64,000 bases of DNA. It comes from Limnomonas spitsbergensis. Lineage: Eukaryota; Chlorophyta; Chlorophyceae; Chlamydomonadales. The position numbers and the translations under genes were made by a program. The notes beneath the pieces were generated by a model. That model saw nothing but the letters and a program-made list of their open reading frames with translations. It had not been told where the DNA came from and did not search any database. Below, piece after piece: positions 23,701 to 31,835 of the stretch. The number at the start of each line of letters is the position of its first letter. Within the stretch, counting starts at the first letter, position 1. The DNA is taken from the NCBI GenBank assembly GCA_037349105.1, contig JAYJMM010000061.1:248001-312000 (forward strand). The letters are read 5' to 3'.

Positions 23701-23725
23701 GTTCAAGGCCTTCAAGTACGGGTAG
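11742..23725 (+). CDS. PWWP-AWS-SET-postSET-Tudor chromatin protein (SETD2/NSD/ASH1-like)
   Basis: Ten exons: 11742-11864, 11982-12185, 12265-12337, 12470-15291, 17775-18055, 18387-18541, 19762-19895, 20567-20676, 21430-21764 and 22317-23725. They keep phase throughout (5646 nt, 1881 residues). A PWWP domain (residues about 25-110) opens with HVVWARVKGYPFWPAQVLSD. Exon 4 is acidic and Ser/Ala-rich with a charged helix (REEMLQRKRERERERREAER). An AWS zinc domain follows (about 1075-1167: CACPPPE, EGSCLNRLSF, CDPRSCPCGELCSNR). The SET domain (about 1168-1290) has RGHGIRA, FIVEYSGEVL, VDARWKGSVARLLNSSCEPN and IRPGEELTCDSYLEHYG. The post-SET is CLCGAPKCRG. A Tudor-like domain follows (about 1315-1365: LELLWEDDGVFYRATIVGY, KHVVLYDDGD), then a His/Gln/Ser-rich tail. 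AWS plus SET plus post-SET marks the H3K36 methyltransferase class. The core residues are altered (see findings), so activity is uncertain. The joint between exons 4 and 5 spans 2.5 kb and could instead separate two genes or hide more exons. Confidence 0.8.
15292..16320 (+). other. Intron sequence of the SET gene, no recognisable content
   Basis: This is the left part of the 2.5-kb intron 4. It contains scattered CCTAAACCC-like words (for example near 15525 and 15580) but no exon that I can support. Confidence 0.4.
16325..16995. repeat. 44-bp minisatellite, about 15 copies, in SET-gene intron 4
   Basis: The unit is CATGCACATGTTCATGCATG followed by CACTCATCAGGGCATATGCCTCAG. GCACATGTTC starts at 16441 and recurs at 16485, giving a 44-base period. 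Internal copies are nearly identical, with C/T and G/C variants at a few positions. The unit is rich in GCATGC and GCATATGC palindromes. Because 44 is not a multiple of three and the unit has no stop, all three forward frames stay open for about 270-320 codons. These are not genes. Confidence 0.9.
17385..17774 (+). repeat. Degenerate 50-60 bp tandem repeat carrying 3' splice-site-like ends
   Basis: About seven units of the form CCCAGGTGCCGCCTYCCCAG + TGCAAGCCTGCCAATTCAAA + TTCAAACCTGCCTC. Each unit contains a pyrimidine tract and one or two CAG trinucleotides. The last unit ends CAGGTGCTGTCCCCCCAG at 17774, which is the acceptor used for the AWS exon. The array therefore abuts, and seems to have generated or copied, a real splice site. 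Confidence 0.7.
18542..19761 (+). other. Intron 6 of the SET gene
   Basis: This 1.2-kb intron splits the SET domain. It is purine-rich at 18550-18900 (GGGAGGGGAGGAGG-like words), which leaves long minus-strand open frames that I regard as artefacts. No repeat element is recognised. Confidence 0.5.
20816..20975 (+). repeat. Dispersed repeat family C copy, in SET-gene intron 8
   Basis: Contains AGCTGCAAGTCCAGCTTCGG, then GGGACCAAACCCGG, ACAACTGGTGGC and GAGTGTAGCTGACATG. A copy in the opposite orientation lies at 59684-59830. The family is about 150 bases long, non-coding and SINE-like in size. I see no pol III boxes. Confidence 0.55.
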
Positions 23726-24104
23726 GGCGCAGCCTCTGACTCCGCAGGAGGGCGCGGCGCGGTGCTGTCGACGGCTTGAGCGCTGCTGAGCCCTGCTGTG
23801 GGGCAGAGGGGTTGAGCGAGGGGGGGGGGGTCTGCAACTGGGTTTGGGTGTCTGCGCTTTTGCGCTCCCCTATTTCTGGGCTGCCAGGCTGCCAAAGGGG
23901 AGATTCTCTGCAGCTGCATCCACCAGGGGGAACCATATACCCATCCGAGGGTTCGGGGAGGCAGGCAGGCAGTGTCGAAATGCCCAGGGGGAGGCAGGCT
24001 GTGAGCAGAGGTTGCCCTTCTCTGAGCTATTGCGCCTCTTTTACATTTCTACAGACTTGCCTCTACTAGGGACGGACTTGATGCCATCTTAAGGACGTGC
24101 ATCA

Positions 24105-24300
24105 TACGCTATGATAGCCGTCATTCCATCTAATCGATATAAATGCCATAACATCATAACGGTATGCCATAACAGCCATCACGCCATCTACTTGGTACAC
24201 GTCATATCATCAAACACCATAGTAGCCATTTCACGCCATATGTATGACGATCGTCATGAGCCATAATAGCCATCACGCTATATATATGACCAACATCAAT
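24105..24300. repeat. AT-rich degenerate tandem repeat, about 50 bp x 4
   Basis: Units start with ATAATAGCCATCACGCCATC-type sequence (ATGATAGCCGTCATTCCATC, ATGCCATAACAGCCATCACG, ATAGTAGCCATTTCACGCCA, ATAATAGCCATCACGCTATA). The array begins about 380 bases after the SET-gene stop codon and stands out as AT-rich. Confidence 0.6.
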
Positions 24301-25490
24301 CATTGCACCTTTGCTTCTGTCCTTCACCAATGTGTGGCAACGCCGGTAGGGTCAGAGGCTGGGTCGATGAGTTGAAGCTAGCAGGGAGGTTTGGGTGGGG
24401 AAGACTGGGGACATCGCTCTGTCTGGCATCTCTTCCGGGGTACCCTATTGGAGTCCTCTCTCTTTCTCTCGGATGCGCTGTGCTCCTGCTGCTGCTTGTT
24501 GAGTGCCCGTGTCTGAGAGGCGCTGTGGCAATCTGCTGTCCAGATAGCTGGGGTGGAGGCTCTCGAGGTGGTTCCATTCTGGATGTCTGGGCATGTGTGT
24601 GTGTGTATGTCTCTTTGCTTGCTTCGTCATAATGTGACTATTTTTCAGTAGGGAGGGGGGTGGTGTTGGGCGCGTGTGTCAGTGACCTCACGTGAGGGGA
24701 GCAGCCTCTCGGACACTGTTGGGGTTCCATCTGGCAAGGATGTGTTCGTGCTTGTCTGTGCATATCGTAGTATGCTGCGGGTGATGAACGCAACGCGGCG
24801 ATTGGCCATCGCTGCGGACACGCCTGCAACCAAGGCTAGCTTGCGCCGGGTAGCAGGGTGCCCTCTGAGGCCTGCTGTTCTGGGCGGGCCTTTCCGGTCG
24901 CTATGTTCCTTTGTTGCTTTAAACTGTATTTTTCATATTTTCTGGTCGACCAGCTGACGCCCCAAACCTTGTTGCTAGGGTGCCTGGCCAGTGGCCAGCT
25001 TACCATATAAGGCTTCTGAGATGGGTATTCCAAGCCCACCTGTATTACCGGTACATAATGTCTCCCCAAAACTATAAAATAAATGTTGGATTGACGCAAC
25101 GCACGTGTGCTTGGTTCACTTTTTACAAGCACACCTTGTTTTCTCCGCCGTGGGTCGAATGTGAATCTTTGGCTCGGCCAGTAGAATGTAAAAGCAAACC
25201 GAAGGTACGGCAAAGTGCGCTAAGATGTGCTGGTTGGGATGTAACTCTCATACTCACCGGTATTTGAGCAAGGATCTATATCATCATATCGTCCGTCTCG
25301 TCGTTCACAAGTCTAGCTAACATGAGCCATGACGCTTACGAGCGGGTGGGTGTGGGCCGGGATCCATACATTGGTTGCAGGGCCAGGTCCCATGCACTTT
25401 TTGGCGCCCAATGTACTGGGAGGAGTCTGGAAAACTAAATCCAGTGATGGCACAACGCTGGTGGCATCTAAACCCAAAAGGAGGAGGGAA
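24301..25490. other. No recognisable gene
   Basis: Open frames on both strands (for example 24303-24632 and 24836-25213) have no motif. Telomere-like words and tandem repeats are absent. Nothing is supported here. Confidence 0.35.
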
Positions 25491-25494
25491 CGAA

Positions 25495-25640
25495 ACCACC
25501 AAAGATCCTCTCTCTCCCCACGTTTAGATCGCTGGGTTCCATGTTCCTGCCCCCCTCACATATGAGGATGGTATGGCTGCACCATGGTCCTAGCAATGCA
25601 TGGTACCTGGGATTGAGCATTGTCATTCCCTACCAGCCCC
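25495..25640 (+). mobile_element. 5'-truncated SINE, same family as 2139-2385
   Basis: Contains GGGTTCCATGTTCCTGCCCC, then GGTATGGCTGCACCATGGTC and CATTCCCTACCAGCCCC. This is the SINE body on the plus strand without the box A/B head. A LINE-type tail in the opposite orientation lies directly to its right. Confidence 0.55.
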
Positions 25641-25659
25641 AAGCGGCCAATAGTCCACC

Positions 25660-25745
25660 GGGTCAATGACGTTACACCTCTGGGCCCTGCTAAAAAAGGT
25701 TCGGCCACGTGGGCGCCTAACGTAAGGGTTGGGAGGAAAGAATGA
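25660..25745 (-). mobile_element. LINE 3' tail, minus orientation
   Basis: The plus strand reads CAATGACGTTACACCTCTGG, GCCCTGCTAAAAAAGGTTCG and GCCACGTGGGCGCCTAACG. This is the exact reverse arrangement of the LINE family terminus. Confidence 0.6.
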
Positions 25746-25794
25746 AACAAAAAAAAGGTCTACGCAGTCAGCACAGTTAACTGTCCTTAACATG

Positions 25795-26090
25795 CACACT
25801 TAAACCCTGAGTTATAAATCCCCACATGCTCCCCTCAACTCTCAGCCCCAAATTTCTGCAAGCTCCCTTAGATCCCCAACCCTAGGTTTCTACATGCTCC
25901 CCGAAACTCTCGATCATATTTAATACAAGCTCCCTTTAACCATCAACCCTCAATTTCCACAAGCTCCCTTAAATCATTAAAGATAATCTTCCATATGCTC
26001 CCCCAAACGACAGTCCCTGACTTTCCATTCAATATGCTCCCTTACATAAATGAATCCTAAAAATCCACTTGCTCCCCTAAACCCCAAATT
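25795..26090. repeat. Degenerate 33-40 bp tandem repeat
   Basis: CATGCTCCC or CAAGCTCCC occurs about nine times at 30-40-base spacing, separated by AAACCNTCAACCCTCAATTT-like sequence (25825-26080). No coding potential is apparent. Confidence 0.6.
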
Positions 26091-26299
26091 TGATTTTGAC
26101 GCACCATATGGTACCTGTTTTCATGGTGTACCTGCATTCTGAATATGCATCAGAACCAGGCAGTGCAGTCCATGAAGTCAGAAATCATGTAATCTGCTGC
26201 CCTAGTGGTTTTCTCAAGGTAAAACATCCAGGTGTTGTTGATGCTAAGCCATGTGCTTATGTTTTCCATGCTGTACCTGCATGTTGGCTGTACATCAGA

Positions 26300-26640
26300 G
26301 TCAATTACATTACAGACACCTCTGGTCCCTGCCCAAAAAGGCTAGGCCACGTGGGTGTTCAACTGTCCCGATGGAAGAAAATAAAGGAAACTAATGGGAA
26401 GAGAGGAAGAAGGAGAAGAACACAAAGGAGAAAGAAATACCTCCCCAAAAGGAAAAGACAGCCTGAAGTATCTTTGCCCCTCTCGACCCTATTCCCCAAG
26501 AAGGCAAAGAAAACCAACAAAACTAGGCCTCAACAAAGCGTACGACGTCCTCAACAAAAGTCTGAGCCTCCCATCCAAGGCTGCCCCGGTACAACTGTTG
26601 AAAGTCTATGGCGCCCTCACTCTGAGTGGGCCCCAGGGGG
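26300..26640 (-). mobile_element. 5'-truncated LINE, minus orientation
   Basis: Read on the minus strand it runs GACTTTCAACAGTTGTACCG, GGGAGGCTCAGACTTTTGTT, GAGGCCTAGTTTTGTTGG, CTTTTGGGGAGGTATTTCTT and finally CACCCACGTGGCCTAGCC plus GCAGGGACCAGAGGTGT. The first part matches the end of the LINE coding remnant at 44050-44130, so this copy holds the end of the open reading frame and the 3' UTR. Confidence 0.65.
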
Positions 26641-26774
26641 ACCTGGCTGCCCAACCTCTTCCTAAGCCCTCCTGTAGATCAGAGTATCAGACCCTGGCAG
26701 TATAGATCTAGGACTACGTTTTGAAATTTACCTAGCTATTTCTAGCTATGTTGAGTTTTTTGACGCCCATCTAT

Positions 26775-26838
26775 TTATGTGAATGACGTTACACCTCTGG
26801 GCCAGTGTGTTGAGATGAAGCTCAGCCACGTCGGCAAA
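26775..26838 (-). mobile_element. LINE/SINE-type 3' tail, minus orientation
   Basis: The plus strand reads GAATGACGTTACACCTCTGG and later AAGCTCAGCCACGTCGGC. The CACGTCGGC ending is shared with the tails near 1340 and 30420 and marks a tail subtype. Confidence 0.5.
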
Positions 26839-27864
26839 CAATAGGCATTAGGCATATATTTGCTCATAAATGAATTTTATTTGTCAATGCAGCACCTTTT
26901 AAAGGTGCATGCTGTCAAATTAAAAAAACTTATCATATCAGGCCAACAATTGCGTCAAGTCCGTCTGTCCTGAATCCCGGCTGATCTTATGACTTCCGTC
27001 ATGGTGTGGCTGATTTGGCGAGGATCTGGTATCGTCCTGGATAAGACCGTCCTTGAATTGATCCCAGATGACGAGCTTTTCATCAGGGGGATATTCATAC
27101 ATTTCGATGGATTTTCCCGCACGTTGCATCCTAACCAGCCAGCAGGTTCCATCAATCAGCGCAGGTGGCAGTGCTCGACCGTGCTCGACTTCCGTCGGTT
27201 CCCGATTTGTGTCGGTTCACGAGTCGTGACAGCCATCACGACCGTGTCCATCACTCTGACAACCTCCGTTGTTCCAAACCGGAGCCACACAGCATTATTC
27301 CCAACGCCAGCCTCGCTTGCTTGCCTCGATTCACAGTTCCGCAGTAATCAAAACGCACTTCACGAGTCGCGTTTTTCGCGTTAAAATCTTATCTGTGTAC
27401 CGATTCCTTCAGTGCCTCTGCACGGTGCTGTATACCTTGCCAGACCTCGAAATACGAATCTCTAGCATCTTCCTCCAGTCATTTCCTAAGTCACGAGAAA
27501 GTGAGGATCATGGAGCGGCCACTAAGTACTGGGGTTGGTCTCGTGCCAGGTCAGTGCATGGTGTCGATTTTTTACTGATCCTGCCTGCCAGACTGTCAGT
27601 CCTGCCTGCTGTCGAGTACCGTTATTGGATTGGTACCAACGGTGATTGGTCATGTTGCATTATGTCAGTGATTTTAGACCTCGTATTGCATTATGTGCCA
27701 AGAGATGTGGTACCCACAAACGAATTTACCATTATTCTTCATTCATGATGGTAGCTACTCCCTTGGCCCCATGCCATGTTGCCCCACGCCATGTTGCCTG
27801 ACGTGGTGTTTTGCATATACGGTATGTGTAGGCGAGAAGCAGGCAGAGTTTGAGGTTTTGAACC
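26839..27864. other. No supported gene; 5' flank of the LRR gene
   Basis: The 159-codon frame at 27269-27748 has no motif. An ATG at 27509 runs about 40 bases to a GTCAGT donor and could be an alternative 5' exon, but nothing supports it. The repeat GCCCCATGCCATGTTGCCCCACGCCATGTTGCC near 27770 is a short duplication. Confidence 0.3.
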
Positions 27865-29983
27865 ATGGAGCTGGCGGAGCCGGAGGGGCTGACGAGACAG
27901 CAGCTGAGCGTGGTGAGTGAACATTATAAGTGATTGAAGATAGACAGGTAGCGGCATGATCTTCAGTGATGAAAATAGAGGGCTTCCTTGGAACCTCTAC
28001 ATGCTGCTTGGCTCCTTGATGCTTATTTCGCCGTTTTTTGATGGGTAAGCGCTCGCACAGGGGCAGCCCAGCCTTTCTGGTGTGGGGATGACCAGTCTTG
28101 GGAAGCAAGCAAAGGGGTAATAATTCAGGGTGGTTGGTGAAAGTTTGAGCGTGGGCCTCCGTGTGTTTGGCTGTTCTTGTGATGTTTTCTTCTCATAGTG
28201 CTGTGATTTAGGGACAGGTTCTTAATACGCCATTTTGCGGACAGGCGTTAAGTGCGTCGTTTTTGGCACCCAACCAATGGAGAAAAGGTAAACGTGTCAA
28301 ATATGATTCGCCGAATCAGAATAGCATGAGCTAGTATTTTGCTCTAGCTAGGGCATTCATGGCGTACAAGTCGTATTAGCATGGTTCATTTAGTGGGTTC
28401 GTTTTTGTACCTGCATGTATCAATGCATGTTTCAATTTTCGTCATGTCCTGACATGCAGCTGTGCAAAACATGGCAACATGCGCTGCATCCGTCTTAAAC
28501 ATACTGAAGAATGCTGTTTTGGGGCAACCAAATACCGAAATCCCTGTTTATGTTTCAACGCCATGTATGCCCAGGAATCTTGGATCTCCCTTCTGATGTA
28601 TTGGCCACCATCGTCTCCAAGGTCCCTGGCAAAACATCGATACGGGCAGCCAGCCGAGCCCTACGCAATGTGGTCAACCTGACAGCCACAGCAATCTTTT
28701 GGGGAGGTCCTCCTAAGAAAAAATTGCGCAAAGATACTTCCAAAAAGTGTTCCCTGCAAGAGTGTAGACCAAAGTATCCAGCTTCGCTATTCCCAGCTGG
28801 TCATTTCAGGACATTCTCGAGCTTGAGGTTGATTGCCATCAACAATGCGGTCTATGTAGATATGACCTCTCTGGTCGCCTGCACGGGATTGCTCACCCTT
28901 CTCTTCAACAACTGTGGAGGAGTCTTGGACCTGACGCCTCTGGCCGCCTGCACTGGACTGCAGACTCTCAACTTCAGAGCTTGTGACAGAGTCGAGGACC
29001 TGACCCCTCTGACCACGTGCATCAGTTTGAGAACTCTTCGCCTCCATGGTTGTGGCAGAGTCCCTGGCTTCAGTTTGGCCCCTCTAAGCGCGAGCACTGG
29101 ACTTCAAAATCTCAGCTTTGACGGCAGTCTTGGAGTCAAGGACCTGGCCCCTCTGGCCGGGTGCATCAGACTGCAAAATCTTCGCATCGAAGGCTGTCGT
29201 GGAATCGATGATATGACCCCCCTATCTGCGTGCCCTGCGCTGCAAACTCTCAGCCTGAACAGCTGTTCTGAAGTCAGAGACTTGAGACCTCTGAGCCTGT
29301 GCATTGCTCTGCAAACTCTCAGCTTAAATGATTGTCTTGGAGTCAAGGATCTGACTCCTTTGGCCGGGTGCTCTGGACTGAAAAATCTCTGCTTCGACGG
29401 ATGTGATGGAGTCGATGATATTACCTTCCTGTCAGCATGCACTGTTCTGCAAACTCTCAGCATCAGCAGGTGTGATGTCAGCAACTTGAGACCTCTCAGC
29501 CTGTGCACTGCGCTGCAAACTCTGAGCATCAGCAGGTGTGTTGTCGACAACTTGAGACCTCTGAGCCTGTGCACTGCGCTGCAAAGTCTCAGCTTCACCG
29601 ATTGTTCCGGGGTCGAGGACCTGACCCCTCTGTCCGTGTGTAGTGGTCTGCAAAAACTCAGCTTCGATAGCTGTATAAGTGTCGCGGACTTGACACCTCT
29701 GTCTTCATGTACTGGTCTGCAAAATCTCAGCTTAAACGACTGCATCCAAGTTTGGGTCCTCACCCCTCTGGCTGCTTGCACTGGTCTTCAATCTCTCAGC
29801 TTTGATGGTTGTCATGGAGTCCAGGACCTGACCCCCCTATCGACGTGCGTTCAGCTGCAAACACTTCGCTGCAATTATTGCTGTAATGTCTTCGACCTAA
29901 CCCCTCTGGATGCCTGCACTGGTCTGCGAACGCCCAGATTCAACATATGGGAAGTGGACGACTCAGCACCGGAGTCGCCTTGA
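27865..29983 (+). CDS. F-box-like / leucine-rich-repeat protein with about 16 Cys-containing LRRs
   Basis: Exons 27865-27912, 28245-28287 and 28575-29983 join in phase to give 499 residues. The N-terminus reads MELAEPEGLTRQQLSV, then across the junctions ...NQWRK + GILDLPSDVLATIVSKVPGK. LDLPSDVLATIVSKV...IRAASRALRNVVN looks like an F-box (residues about 31-65), which would dock onto SCF ubiquitin ligases. From about residue 115 to 490 run 16 units of 22-24 residues of the form DLTPLxxCTGLQTLSLxxCxGV. LRR units alternate LSL, LSF and LSI cores and keep two Cys per unit. Units 9-11 are near duplicates (ISRCDVSNLRPLSLCTALQT), pointing to recent internal expansion. The substrate is unknown. The F-box call is moderate; the LRR call is strong. 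An unspliced start at 28511 is possible but less likely, because it would drop the phase-matched exons. Confidence 0.75.
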
Positions 29984-30385
29984 CACCCTTTCTGCGATTG
30001 CTGGTCTGAAATTCTCTGCGTAGGCCACTGTTTTTGGAGTCGGCAACTTCACATCCCTCTGACAATGTGCACATTGAAATCTCCTTGCAGCCCGTGAGCC
30101 CGGCATGTGCCATCTTTGTTTCCCTCCTCTGAGCAGCCTGCTGCTCATGTTGGTGTCAATGAAGGCGGGCCCGGACTAGTGGGGGGAGATCAAAGGCTGG
30201 GCTGGAAGATCTTGCTTGCCAGCCACTGGGTCGGAGGGACGCCTGACTCATGGCTGTGGCACATTTGCGCCGTTGGGCAAGAGTGGTACTCGCAACAGTT
30301 TGTTGAACAATATGCTCGATATGTCAGATATACCGTTGACCTCAGGGATGCCTTGAAGCTACTTTCAGTACCGACATGTTCATGA
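29984..30385 (+). other. Probable 3' UTR and flank of the LRR gene
   Basis: The first part still resembles LRR-coding sequence (CTGGTCTGAAATTCTCTGCG, 30000-30020), so the ancestral open frame probably ran further and the TGA at 29981 cut it. No separate gene is seen. Confidence 0.4.
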
Positions 30386-30435
30386 CATAATACCTCTAGA
30401 TCACGCTGAGATAAAGCTCGGCCACGTCGGCGAAC
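30386..30435 (-). mobile_element. Decayed LINE/SINE tail, minus orientation
   Basis: The plus strand reads AATACCTCTAGATCACGCTG, then AAAGCTCGGCCACGTCGGC. It matches the tail subtype at 1298-1347 and 26775-26838. Confidence 0.4.
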
Positions 30436-31806
30436 AAAAAGTACCGATATATGTGTCCTAGGCATGTTGTTAGTTTAGTTTGCTTGGCTTCTCGGGCTCT
30501 CTAAACAGTTTGGTATGTTCCAGATTTTCATATGATGTTGATTTGTTGACGACACACTGCAGTACAACCAGGTCTGCTAGAGATAAGTTTGGGTTTGCTA
30601 ACATGTTTTCGCTTCTCGGAGTCTCAGTCTGGCCTTTGGCCGTCAAGTTTGTCTGGTGCTTGAGAGGGAGCTGGCTTCCAGCACCAGGTGAACAACTTGT
30701 TGTGCTACACTTCATTACAAACTGCTGTGCTATCTGTCCAGCAGCACCTCCTTGTGCACCGGTTTTCGTTTTTACCCCTCGGTCTAGCTTTGTTAGGTTA
30801 ACCAAGCTTCGCAATGTCAACAGCTCAGCTTGTCAGCTTAACTCCTTAGCAACGCTAGCATATCTCCGGTGACAAATGAATAAGGAGTTACAAATCAGCG
30901 CACCAGCCACAACTTGCATTACAACATTTACCACACGTGTCAAAACTGGTCAAAGACGTTACACCTCAAGTCAGTACTGGCGCGTAACTTGCTAGGAGGC
31001 TTCCAGTCAATGACGTTTCAACCCTGGGCCCTGCTGAAAAGGCTCAGGCGCCGAGGAGGCCAGTGCATTGAGTTGACGCATGGTCGAAAGATTGTTGGAT
31101 ACCTCCTTATTTGAAGTCCAGTGCTTGTCCATGCCTGCGATAAATATGCTTTGTAGAAGTGGCCATAAAGCCTCTCGGAGGAAAATTCTCCAGCGAAAAA
31201 AAGAGCAGACATGTCATGGTTTATATTTTTTGGGGTCGGAAACACTGTCAGCAAAGGTCGCAATGAAACAGGTCAATAAAAACGAGCAGAGCTCACAACT
31301 GTGGGGAGAAGGAGGTGGGAGTGTACCCCGAACGTCACGCTCATGTGTCAGTCAAGCACTGCTGTCAAGAATGACAGCCTGAACATTACTAATTAACCAG
31401 CTGGCGAGGGCCTCTTCAAGAGGCCAAAACGAATCTCACCAGCTGGTCCCAACGAGGGTCAAAGCGGTTCACGGTAACAGGAAGGTGCCAAAAAGGGAGT
31501 TACACACACATACACACACAAAATTCGAATCAAAGAATGAAAGAGTTATGTCCACTCCTAGTCTTCATCCTTTTGTAGCAAAGAGACATCCCGAATGACC
31601 ATGGAGCTGGCGGCGCTTGCACGGGGACACGCAGCCCTCATCAGTCGGGAAAAAGGTGGCTACAGGTCACAGCCGTTACAGTGCGGTCGCGTGTGAGAGA
31701 CCAAGCCCGTTGCGGTCGCTGGTTAGTGGCCAAGGCTGAGACCTTGCGATATTTGGTCGGAGTCAAAGACCGTTACATTGCGGTAGCTGGTCAGAAGCTA
31801 CGGCCG
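30436..31806. other. No recognisable gene; LINE tail and hairpin inside
   Basis: A minus-orientation LINE tail lies at 31006-31060 (CAATGACGTTTCAACCCTGG, GCCCTGCTGAAAAGGCTCAG). An imperfect hairpin CCAGCTGG...CCTCTTCAAGAGG...CCAGCTGG sits at 31397-31445. The 130-codon frame at 30480-30872 has no motif. Confidence 0.35.
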
Positions 31807-31835
31807 TTACATTGCGGTGGCTGGTCGTCGTCTCG
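31660..31835. repeat. Repeat of GGCCGTTACATTGCGGTNGCTGGTC covering a gene's stop codon
   Basis: AGCCGTTACAGTGCGGTCGC, GACCGTTACATTGCGGTAGC and GGCCGTTACATTGCGGTGGC occur at about 31671, 31769 and 31803, with a further relative at about 32103. The 31803 copy supplies the last codons and TAA stop of the coiled-coil gene (minus strand ...GCAATGTAACGG). The TGTAA in each copy is also the green-algal polyadenylation signal. Confidence 0.55.

Noticed and set aside
26090..26705. Lys/Arg-rich plus-strand frames
   Set aside because: Antisense of the minus-orientation LINE 3' end and its pyrimidine-rich UTR.
31397..31445. Hairpin CCTCTTCAAGAGG as a transcription terminator
   Set aside because: Intrinsic terminators are bacterial; no function can be assigned here.
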